From: Anammoximicrobium sp032229885
GTDB taxonomy: Bacteria > Planctomycetota > Planctomycetia > Pirellulales > Pirellulaceae
Reading direction: 5' to 3'
Length of the DNA: 20,626 bases
Assembly: GCA_032229885.1 (NCBI GenBank)
Contig: JAVYAJ010000381.1
Coordinates: 1-20,626 of the forward strand
In this document: positions 14,828-20,626 of the stretch, one piece after another
How the letters are laid out: each line of letters starts with the position of its first letter
Position numbering within the stretch: the stretch's first letter is position 1
Program-made: the position numbers and the translations under genes
The notes under the pieces: model-generated
Database searches by the model: none
Told to the model about the DNA's origin: nothing
What the model saw: only the letters and a program-made list of their open reading frames with translations

Positions 14828-17002
14828 ATGAGCACATCGATCCGGTTCTGCCTGGTACTGCACAATCACCAGCCCGTCGGAAATTTCGGCAACGTCTTCG
14901 AAGACGCGTACCGCGATAGTTATCTACCGTTTCTGGACACGTTCGAGCCGTACGAATCGTTGCGGATGTCGCTGCACACCAGCGGCCCGCTGATGGAGTG
15001 GCTGGACGAGCACCGTCCGGAATATCTGCGGCGACTGGCCGCGCTGGTCGCGGCCGGGCGGATTGAAATCATCGGCGGAGCGTTCTACGAGCCGATCTTG
15101 ACGATGATTCCCTCGCGCGATCGGATCGGCCAGATTCGATCTTATTCCGAGTGGCTCGCCCACCGGCTGGGCGCCGAGATTCGCGGGATGTGGATCCCCG
15201 AGCGTGTCTGGGAACCGATGCTGACCAGCGACCTCGAACAGGCGGGGATCCGCTACACGGTGCTGGACGACTATCATTTTCGCCATGCCGGTCTGACCGA
15301 CGAGCGGCTGAACGGGTACTACGTCACCGAGGACGACGGTCGCACGCTGAGCATCTTTCCCGGCTCGGAGCGGCTGCGATATTTGCTCCCGTTTCACGAT
15401 CCGCAGGAGACAATCGATCATTTGCGCCACTTGGCCGCGCAACATCCCCAAGCGATCGCCGTGTTCGGCGACGACGGAGAAAAGTTCGGCACGTGGCCGG
15501 GAACGCATCAACACTGTTATGGCGATGGCTGGTTGCGGCGGTTCTTCGACGCGTTGAACGCCAATCGCGACTGGTTGAGCACGACGACGCTCGCCGAGGC
15601 GGCGAGCCACGTGCCGCCGCTGGGGAAAATTTATCTACCCGATTGCAGCTACCGGGAAATGACCGAATGGGCTTTGCCGGTCACGCAGCAGTTGGCGTAC
15701 GAGAGCGCCGTTCACGACCTCGAACACGACCCCCGCTGGCCACGGATCAAGTCGTTCGTCCGCGGCGGTTTCTGGCGAAACTTCAAGGTCAAGTATCCCG
15801 AAGCGAACGAGATGTACAGCCGCATGATGATGGTCAGTCGGCGGCTGGAGCTCGCCGAACAGGCCGGCGCCGAAGGCGACGATTTCCAGTGGGCGCGGCG
15901 CGAGCTGTACCGTGGCCAGTGCAACTGCAGCTATTGGCACGGCGCCTTTGGCGGGATCTACCTGCCCCACCTGCGCAACGCGGTCTACAACCATCTGATC
16001 GCGGCCGACAACCTGCTGGACAAGGCACTGCCCGGCGCGCAGTCCAACGGACAGGTCGAAGCGACGGTCGAGGACTTCAATTTCGACGCCATGCAGGAGG
16101 TCTGCCTGACCAACGACAAGCTGATCGCTCTGCTGTCGCCCGCCTCGGGGGGGCAGATGTACGAATTGGACGTTCGCTCGATCTGCCACAACGTCCTGGC
16201 GACCTTGTCGCGCAAACCGGAAGCCTACCATCGCAAGGTATTGGCCGGTCCGTCGGGCAACGGCCACGACTGTTCGAGCATTCACGAGCGGACCGTCTTC
16301 AAACAAGCCGGACTGGACCAACTGCTGCGGTACGATCGCTATCCGCGCAACAGCCTGGTCGATCATTTCTACGACAACGATGTCCGGCTTTCGGCCATCA
16401 TCAGTGGCGAGGCCATGGAACGCGGCGATTTTGCAGGCGGCTTGTACGAGGCCAAGCTGCGAAAGAGCGCCGGGCGGATCCAGGTTCAAATGGCCAAACA
16501 GGGCAACGCCTGGGGCGTGCCGTTCCAGATCACCAAGGCCGTGACCTTGGAGTCCGGCTCGTCTACGTTGGACATCGCCTATCGGCTCGAAGGGCTGCCG
16601 CCGGAGGTCGAGTTGCACTTGGGCGTCGAGTTCAATTTCGCCGGGATGCCTCCGGGCGCGGACGATCGGTATTTCCTGGACGCGGACGGCGAGAAACTCG
16701 GGCACTTGGGCGCCGAACTGGATCTCGATGACACGACGGGGTTGTCGCTGGTGGACGAATGGTTGGGCTTGGGCGCGCATCTGGACTTTGACGCGCCCAC
16801 CCGCGTTTGGACGTATCCCGTCGGGACGGTCAGCCAATCCGAGGGCGGCATCGAGCTGGTCTACCAGTCCGTGTGCGTCCAGCCGCACTGGCTGGTTCGA
16901 CCGGACGCCCAAGGGCGATGGACTGTTCGGATGCAACTGGCCCTGGAAACCGAGGCGGCCGCAGCGCGCCGTCGTCCGCTGGCCAAGGCGACGATTTCGT
17001 AG
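14828..17002 (+). CDS. Glycoside hydrolase family 57 alpha-glucanotransferase/amylase
   Basis: The 724-residue protein has the GH57 barrel at its N-terminus: LVLHNHQPVGNF (H12/H14), GRIEIIGGAFYEPIL, GMWIPERVWEP with predicted nucleophile E125, and FGDDGEKFGTWP with the acid at D215/D216. These positions match the well-studied Thermococcus litoralis 4-alpha-glucanotransferase (E123, D214) almost residue for residue. The middle segment (RGGFWRNFKVKYPEANEMY, CNCSYWHGAFGGIYLPHLRN) and the beta-rich C-terminal ~300 residues fit the DUF1925/DUF1926 domains of that subgroup. There is no signal peptide, so it is likely cytoplasmic and acts on alpha-1,4-glucans such as glycogen. The start lies 52 bases after galT and precedes the conserved first strand by only four residues. 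Whether it disproportionates or hydrolyses cannot be told from sequence. Confidence 0.93.
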   Translation: MSTSIRFCLVLHNHQPVGNFGNVFEDAYRDSYLPFLDTFEPYESLRMSLHTSGPLMEWLDEHRPEYLRRLAALVAAGRIEIIGGAFYEPILTMIPSRDRIGQIRSYSEWLAHRLGAEIRGMWIPERVWEPMLTSDLEQAGIRYTVLDDYHFRHAGLTDERLNGYYVTEDDGRTLSIFPGSERLRYLLPFHDPQETIDHLRHLAAQHPQAIAVFGDDGEKFGTWPGTHQHCYGDGWLRRFFDALNANRDWLSTTTLAEAASHVPPLGKIYLPDCSYREMTEWALPVTQQLAYESAVHDLEHDPRWPRIKSFVRGGFWRNFKVKYPEANEMYSRMMMVSRRLELAEQAGAEGDDFQWARRELYRGQCNCSYWHGAFGGIYLPHLRNAVYNHLIAADNLLDKALPGAQSNGQVEATVEDFNFDAMQEVCLTNDKLIALLSPASGGQMYELDVRSICHNVLATLSRKPEAYHRKVLAGPSGNGHDCSSIHERTVFKQAGLDQLLRYDRYPRNSLVDHFYDNDVRLSAIISGEAMERGDFAGGLYEAKLRKSAGRIQVQMAKQGNAWGVPFQITKAVTLESGSSTLDIAYRLEGLPPEVELHLGVEFNFAGMPPGADDRYFLDADGEKLGHLGAELDLDDTTGLSLVDEWLGLGAHLDFDAPTRVWTYPVGTVSQSEGGIELVYQSVCVQPHWLVRPDAQGRWTVRMQLALETEAAAARRRPLAKATIS

Positions 17003-17044
17003 CGTCGGATCGCTGCGGGCTTCGCGCGTCGATCACGTGTCGAG

Positions 17045-17074
17045 CGGCGACGGCCCGGCGACGGCCCGGCGACG
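17045..17074. repeat. 11-bp tandem repeat between convergent genes
   Basis: Two exact copies of CGGCCCGGCGA with partial copies on each side fill much of the 73-base gap between the GH57 stop and the yggU stop. No terminator hairpin with a T run is visible for either gene. Confidence 0.8.
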
Positions 17075-17075
17075 A

Positions 17076-17372
17076 TCAACCCAGCAGCCGTTCGATTCTT
17101 GCCCGCAGTTCGTCCAGGCCAATCTCGCGAATCAGGAACTGCTTGTTCCCGCTGGTCGGGCCGTGCAGCAGTTCGATCTGTGATTTGCGGACTGCCAACG
17201 CGGCGCTCAATACATCTCGCAGCGCTTTGTTTGCCTTGCCTTTTTCCGCAATTTGCGTCACCGAGACCTTGAGCGCTCCGTCCTGAACGCCGCGCACACC
17301 GGAAGACTTGGCGCCGGGCATCGCGCGGATGGGCAGGACGACGCCATCGCTGTGCGGCTGTAACGCAATCAG
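17076..17372 (-). CDS. yggU: DUF167/YggU family protein, probable CTG (or ATT) start
   Basis: The core contains MPGAKSSGVRGVQDGALKVS, EKGKANKALRDVL and a C-terminal SGNKQFLIREIGLDELRARI, matching the small DUF167/YggU family (about 95-100 residues). The first ATG (17321) would delete the usual first beta strand. In the same frame just upstream the codons read L-I-A-L-Q-P-H-S-D-G-V-V-L-P-I-R-A, the expected family N-terminus, bounded by a stop at 17376-17378. This stretch has no ATG, GTG or TTG, but a strong GAGGAG (17380-17385) sits 7 bases before CTG at 17372 (10 before ATT). I therefore extend the gene to 17372, giving 98 residues. The family role is unknown. It follows yggS in the same direction, a common pairing. 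Confidence 0.82.
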   Translation of the reverse strand: MIALQPHSDGVVLPIRAMPGAKSSGVRGVQDGALKVSVTQIAEKGKANKALRDVLSAALAVRKSQIELLHGPTSGNKQFLIREIGLDELRARIERLLG

Positions 17373-17379
17373 AGCTTAG

Positions 17380-17385
17380 CTCCTC
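17380..17385 (-). promoter_or_regulatory. Shine-Dalgarno site deciding the yggU start
   Basis: GAGGAG on the reverse strand lies 7 bases from CTG (17372) and 10 from ATT (17369), and 58 from the first ATG. It also lies inside a six-codon frame ATG-CGA-GGA-GCT-AAG-CTC-TGA whose stop overlaps the CTG, so coupled re-initiation is conceivable. Confidence 0.6.
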
Positions 17386-17455
17386 GCATCGCTTGTCGTT
17401 GTCGTGGGCCTTGGCGCCGAACGCCACAGCGCCGCCAATTCCCTGGTCGCCAGCA

Positions 17456-18163
17456 TTACGTCTCGATGCCGTCGAACAGCGCCGATCCGATCCGTACCAA
17501 CGTCGCGCCCTCTTCGATCGCCACCTCGAAATCGCCGCTCATGCCCATCGATAGATGTTCGAGCGTCACGCCCGGCGGACAACGGGGCGTCAGTCGATCG
17601 CGCAACTCGCGCAGGGCAACGAATTCACGCCGAGCCTGGTCCAGCGTTCCGCCCCAACTAGCCATCGCCATCAGACCGCACACGCGCAGACGCGGCAGGC
17701 GTGCGATCTGGGGGAACAGCCGCTCGACGTCGGCCACGCTCATGCCCGTCTTGGTCGCATCGCCCGATATGTTGACCTCGACCAGCACGTCCAACGCCTG
17801 GTCGCCCGGCGAAAGCTGTTGCGACGCGGCCTCCAACAGTCGCCAACTGTCGCCGGCGTGCAGCAAGCTGACCAGCGGCAACGTGCGGCGAACCTTGTTG
17901 CGTTGCAGATGGCCGATCATGTGCCAGCGCACCGAACGGTCGCGAAACAGCTCGGCCTTGCGCCACAGGTCCTGCGGGCGGCTTTCGCCCAAATCTCGAC
18001 AGCCGGCCGCCACCAACGCCTCGATCTCCGCCTGGCCAACGTACTTGCTGACCGCGACCAGCGTCACGTCTTCAGCGCGACGGCCGCTGCGCGCAGCCGC
18101 GCCCGCAATCGTGCCGCGGATGCGTGCGACGTTTTCAGCAATGCGTTGTTCGAGCGACGACAT
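17456..18163 (-). CDS. yggS: YggS family PLP-binding protein (PLP homeostasis)
   Basis: The 235-residue product matches the YggS/PROSC (PLPBP) family in length and motifs. It has TLVAVSKYV with the PLP lysine K40, GESRPQDLWRKAE, HMIGHLQRNKVR, LVEVNISGDATKTGM, RVCGLMAMASWG and the C-terminal SMGMSGDFEVAIEEGATLVR followed by IGSALFDG. These proteins bind pyridoxal phosphate and help balance vitamin B6 and amino-acid pools; they have no settled enzymatic activity. The start MSSLEQRIAENVARI is preceded by a GGAAAAG site. The open frame continues upstream as translation of spacer repeats, which I exclude. The DUF167 gene follows about 83 bases downstream; yggT, often present between them in other bacteria, is absent. 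Confidence 0.94.
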   Translation of the reverse strand: MSSLEQRIAENVARIRGTIAGAAARSGRRAEDVTLVAVSKYVGQAEIEALVAAGCRDLGESRPQDLWRKAELFRDRSVRWHMIGHLQRNKVRRTLPLVSLLHAGDSWRLLEAASQQLSPGDQALDVLVEVNISGDATKTGMSVADVERLFPQIARLPRLRVCGLMAMASWGGTLDQARREFVALRELRDRLTPRCPPGVTLEHLSMGMSGDFEVAIEEGATLVRIGSALFDGIET

Positions 18164-18626
18164 CTTTTCCGAAATCCGCCAAACCGGCGGCTGACGACGG
18201 TTTTCGCGAGCGACCTTCGGTCGCCGGCCGTCTGCGCCGCGTTGAATTGTAGCGTGGGGCAGGCTAAGCTGCAATTTGCGGCGTCGCCGCGCCCCGATTG
18301 CAAGTCCGAACTCAGCGACGCACGGGCGGACGCCGCCCGTGCACGACCGCGCAAGGCCCCCGCGCCACCCCGGTCGCAACCAGGCATGCCGCCCCGTACG
18401 GCGGCACAGAAAACGCCAGATGTTGGACGCGACGAAGCGCGTCCCTCCAAATGCCGAACGCGACGATACGCGCCCGTCGGGCTGACGTAGGGCTTGGAGG
18501 GCCACGCTCCGTCGTGGCCGCGGCGACGCGAAGACACCGTGTTGCCATGACCGTGTTGCCATTGACGATGATCGAGGTCCGTACTGCAGACTGCGGCCCC
18601 CCCAGAGGCCGCTGGGAGAACAGGCG
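18164..18626. other. Divergent spacer with several stem-loops
   Basis: This region lies between the divergent yggS and nucleoside hydrolase genes and must carry both promoters, though no box is convincing. It holds a perfect 10-bp stem (GCACGGGCGG 18320-18329, loop ACG, CCGCCCGTGC 18333-18342) and a 7-bp stem (TGCCGCC 18387-18393 with GGCGGCA 18400-18406). The repeat at 18428-18522 has its own stem-loops. None has a T run, so they do not look like terminators. No credible gene. Confidence 0.7.
18428..18522 (+). repeat. Small hairpin repeat, copy 1
   Basis: Two blocks recur inverted at 19757-19825. One is around GGACGCGACGAAGCGCGTCC (itself a GGACGCG/CGCGTCC stem-loop). The other is around GGAGGGCCACG followed by CGTCGTGGCC (18487-18522), whose GGCCACG and CGTGGCC arms form a 7-bp stem with a 6-base loop. 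The second block differs from its partner at about 5 of 37 positions. It lies upstream of the nucleoside hydrolase. Confidence 0.75.
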
Positions 18627-19682
18627 ATGAAGTACTTGTGTGGATTTCGACCGATGATTTTCAGCGGGACGGTCTGCGCCCTTGCCGCGGCGTTCGTGTC
18701 CGCGACGGGACCGACGTCCGCGGCCGACGCGGCTCGCGAGCCGGTGCGACTGATCTTCGACACCGACATCGGCAACGACGTCGACGACTCGATGGCCCTG
18801 TGTCTGATCCACGCCTTGGCGGACCGCGGCGAGTGCCAGTTGTTGGCGGTGACGATCACCAAAGACACCCGCTACGCCGCGCCGCTGGTGGATCTGTTCA
18901 ACACGTTCTACGGACGGCCCGACGTGCCGATCGGCATGGTTCGCAATGGCAAGACGCCCGAGGACGGCGCTTATCTGCGGCAAGTGGTCACGGCCGCTGA
19001 TCATGGCCAACCACGATACCCGCACAAGCTTCAGGACAGCAGCCAGGCCCCCGAAGCCGTGGGGCTGATCCGCCAAGTCCTCGCCGCACAGCCCGACGGT
19101 TCCGTGGTGCTGGCGCAGGTCGGATTCTCGACGAATCTGGCGCGACTGCTGGACAGCCCCGCCGACGACGCCAGTCCGCTGGTCGGCCGCGAACTGATCC
19201 AACGCAAGGTTCGTCTGCTGTCCGCGATGGCGGGCGCGTTCGGCGAGAAGATGAAAGGCCGCAGGGAATACAACATCGTCACCGACGTCCAGGCCGCGCG
19301 CAAGCTGCTGGCCGAGTGGCCGACGCCGATCGTGGCCAGCGGCTGGGAAGTCGGCGACGCGATCAAACACACGGCGCGCAGCATGCGAGAAGACTACCGC
19401 TATGTCGAGCATCACCCGCTGGTCGATGCCTACCGACATTATCGCGGTCTCGACAGCGCCCAGTCGACGTACGACTTGACCAGCGTGCTGTACGCCGTTC
19501 GACCAGAGCGGGGCTATTTTGACCTGTCGCCGCCCGGCCGAATCGTGGTCGAGGAGGACGGTACGACGACGTTTCACGAAGCGGCCGACGGTCTGCATCG
19601 CTATCTGATCGTCGACGCCATCCAGATCGCTCGCGTCCGCGAAGCCCAAGAGTGGCTGTGCAGCCAACCTCCGCGCCGCTAA
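18627..19682 (+). CDS. Secreted nucleoside hydrolase family protein
   Basis: The 351-residue product begins with a signal peptide (hydrophobic stretch at ~11-27, then SAADAAREP) followed directly by VRLIFDTDIGNDVDDSMA, the calcium-binding aspartate cluster of inosine/uridine-preferring nucleoside hydrolases (residues 45-54). Further family features are VTITKDTRYAAPLVDLFN, VLAQVGFSTNLARLL, a MAGAFGEK segment in place of the usual MGG, and a C-terminal STYDLTSVLYAVRP where the last calcium ligand normally sits. These enzymes release the base from ribonucleosides; planctomycetes have many secreted, variant members whose substrates are unknown. The start is supported by GGGAGAA just upstream. It is flanked by inverted copies of a small hairpin repeat, and no gene adjoins it closely, so it is likely monocistronic. 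Confidence 0.9.
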   Translation: MKYLCGFRPMIFSGTVCALAAAFVSATGPTSAADAAREPVRLIFDTDIGNDVDDSMALCLIHALADRGECQLLAVTITKDTRYAAPLVDLFNTFYGRPDVPIGMVRNGKTPEDGAYLRQVVTAADHGQPRYPHKLQDSSQAPEAVGLIRQVLAAQPDGSVVLAQVGFSTNLARLLDSPADDASPLVGRELIQRKVRLLSAMAGAFGEKMKGRREYNIVTDVQAARKLLAEWPTPIVASGWEVGDAIKHTARSMREDYRYVEHHPLVDAYRHYRGLDSAQSTYDLTSVLYAVRPERGYFDLSPPGRIVVEEDGTTTFHEAADGLHRYLIVDAIQIARVREAQEWLCSQPPRR

Positions 19683-19963
19683 ACATGCGGTGACGTGGCG
19701 AGGCCGGGCTACCCAGTTCGCGCGTCGCGACATCGATTGATGATATCGCCCACTGGCCGGGGCCACGACGGCGCGTGGCCCTCCAAAGCCTAGGCTGTCT
19801 GGACGGCCGCGCTGCGTCGCGTCCATCGTTCGTCGTTCGCAGTACGTTCGTCGGACGCTGGTATTGCTTGCCTATCGGTCGCACGCCGGTCGCATGTCGG
19901 TTGCGGCCGGACCCGACGGGGCCACGGCAAGACAACTTTGGACCGACTTGCGTCCGCCGAGAT
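19683..19963. other. Intergenic, downstream of the nucleoside hydrolase
   Basis: The spacer contains copy 2 of the small hairpin repeat (19757-19825) and a loosely repetitive CGGTCGCAYGYCGGT-like stretch near 19876-19900. No gene or clear terminator is seen apart from the stem-loop in the repeat. Confidence 0.6.
19757..19825 (-). repeat. Small hairpin repeat, copy 2 (inverted, shorter)
   Basis: Its reverse complement aligns with 18428-18522 in two blocks, with the middle of copy 1 missing. GGCCACG (19761-19767) pairs with CGTGGCC (19774-19780) in a 7-bp stem whose loop differs from copy 1. The stem lies about 78 bases after the nucleoside hydrolase stop and could act on its 3' end. Confidence 0.75.
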
Positions 19964-20300
19964 CTTAGAGTCTTAGTCCGTATCCTGCGCGCATCTTGTA
20001 CATTGGCCTGTACAGCACACTTTAGGGTTACTGGCACTAACCCACGTTAAGTGAAATTGGCATTGGATAACTGTTGCGCAGCACAGACGACAGGAAGCGT
20101 GTTGGCCGAAGGCCATCACCAACGTAGCCTGGGGCAACGCTCCAGGAGTCAGAGATGACGGAAACCGTGTTGGCCGAAGGCCAACATCACCGTGTCACCG
20201 TGGCCCAGGTGAATATGGCCTTCGGCCAAAAGGGGCACGCGCGCGGCGCCAGCCCTGGGGCGTTGCCTCAGGCTACGGTGATCGGAGGCCTTCGCCCAAA
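19964..20300 (+). repeat. Hairpin repeat family, copy B
   Basis: This copy starts at TTAGAGTCTTAG, as does copy C, and runs through two TGTACA arms (19997-20002, 20009-20014), a GGGTTA/TAACCC arm pair (20025-20043), ACAGACGACAGG, a TGGCCGAAGGCCA palindrome, an interrupted CCTGGGGC/GCTCCAGG pair, two more TTGGCC palindromes and a final CCTGGGGCGTTGCCTCAGG. Positions 19970-20264 align with the reverse complement of 1-305. The right boundary is uncertain. It lacks one arm of the TGCGCGCA hairpin found in copies A and C. Confidence 0.82.
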
Positions 20301-20350
20301 CAGATTCAGCGTCCAAACGGGGCTGCCGACCGCGTGCTATTGGCCGTTGA

Positions 20351-20429
20351 AGTCTCAATCCGTATCCTGCGCGCATCTGGTATACCAGTCTATACAGTAC
20401 CCTGTTGGGTTGCGGGCACTAGCCCACGT
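20351..20429 (+). repeat. Partial 5' module of the hairpin repeat (C1)
   Basis: About 80 bases repeat the first module of copies B and C (CCGTATCCTGCGCGCATCT, paired arms, GGGTTGCGGGCACTAGCCC, CACGTTAG) and run straight into copy C. Its paired arms read GTATA and TATAC rather than GTACA and TGTAC, keeping base pairing with a different pair. Confidence 0.8.
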
Positions 20430-20626
20430 TAGAGTCTTAGTTCGTATCATGCGCGCACCGTGCGCGCATCTTGTACACCGGCTTGTACAGTACACTTGTG
20501 GGTTAGTGGCACGTGACTGGGTTAGGTGGTGTTGGGGTGGGATGACTGTTGCGCGCCACAGACGACAGGGGGCGTGTTGGCCGAAGGCCATCACCACCGT
20601 AGCCTGGGGCAACGCCCCAGGAGTCA
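20430..20626 (+). repeat. Hairpin repeat family, copy C (cut by window end)
   Basis: It contains a hairpin with arms ATGCGCGCA (20449-20457) and TGCGCGCAT (20461-20469), TGTACA arms (20472-20477, 20484-20489), the TGGCCGAAGGCCA palindrome (20578-20590) and the perfect CCTGGGGC-AAC-GCCCCAGG hairpin (20603-20621). It matches the reverse complement of copy A (112-306) and copy B in the same order, and continues past the window. Confidence 0.85.

Noticed and set aside
15151..16936. Long alternative frames on both strands inside the GH57 gene
   Set aside because: They lie entirely within the GH57 gene, whose motifs and catalytic residues are clear; their composition is Arg-rich and shadow-like.
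18164..18868. N-terminal extension of YggS to 470 residues
   Set aside because: The extra part translates spacer repeats and the antisense of the nucleoside hydrolase start; YggS family length and the GGAAAAG site support the start at 18163.
18312..19826. 504-residue reverse-strand frame
   Set aside because: It is antisense to the nucleoside hydrolase and includes both flanking hairpin repeats; no family motif is visible.

Overview
The window reads as a high-GC chromosomal segment of a planctomycete (Planctomycetota, probably a Pirellula-like lineage). The strongest marker is the LEPRxLL signature near the N-terminus of the giant reverse-strand gene. Supporting signs are several secreted proteins of kinds common in planctomycetes (a GH141-like beta-helix protein, a ceramidase-like/esterase protein, a secreted nucleoside hydrolase) and loosely packed genes with repeat-rich spacers. 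I see no phage, transposase, rRNA, tRNA or CRISPR array. Assignments rest on reading the translations, not on database searches.

Layout. 1-306: an inverted copy (A) of a multi-hairpin interspersed repeat. 564-5495 (-): a 1643-residue LEPRxLL surface protein combining a VKOR-type thioredoxin domain, a cyclophilin domain, Ig/cohesin-like modules and four tandem cadherin-like repeats. 5496-6266: a long divergent spacer containing a G-rich octamer microsatellite. 6267-17002 (+): seven co-oriented genes, namely a conserved-looking hypothetical, a DJ-1/PfpI protein, a GH141-like beta-helix protein, a six-blade kelch-like propeller, a ceramidase-like/esterase fusion, galT and a GH57 glucanotransferase/amylase. 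17076-18163 (-): the housekeeping pair yggS and yggU (DUF167), convergent with the GH57 gene; yggU probably uses a non-AUG start. 18627-19682 (+): a secreted nucleoside hydrolase, flanked by inverted copies of a small hairpin repeat. 19964-20626: two further copies (B, C) of the large hairpin repeat, opposite in orientation to copy A.

How the genes may work together. The beta-helix, kelch and ceramidase/esterase proteins all start with a signal peptide and are adjacent, which suggests a small secreted set acting on complex glycans or acylated substrates. galT and the GH57 enzyme are cytoplasmic and likely act in hexose-1-phosphate and alpha-glucan (glycogen) metabolism. yggS/yggU concern PLP homeostasis plus a small protein of unknown role.

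The least explained material is non-coding. It comprises the A/B/C hairpin repeat family with one compensatory base-pair change between copies, the GGACGGYC/GGTTGGTC octamer tract, and an in-frame low-complexity insertion inside galT that looks like a decayed tract of the same kind. Two multidomain fusions (thioredoxin-cyclophilin-adhesin and ceramidase-esterase) are the most interesting protein-level features.
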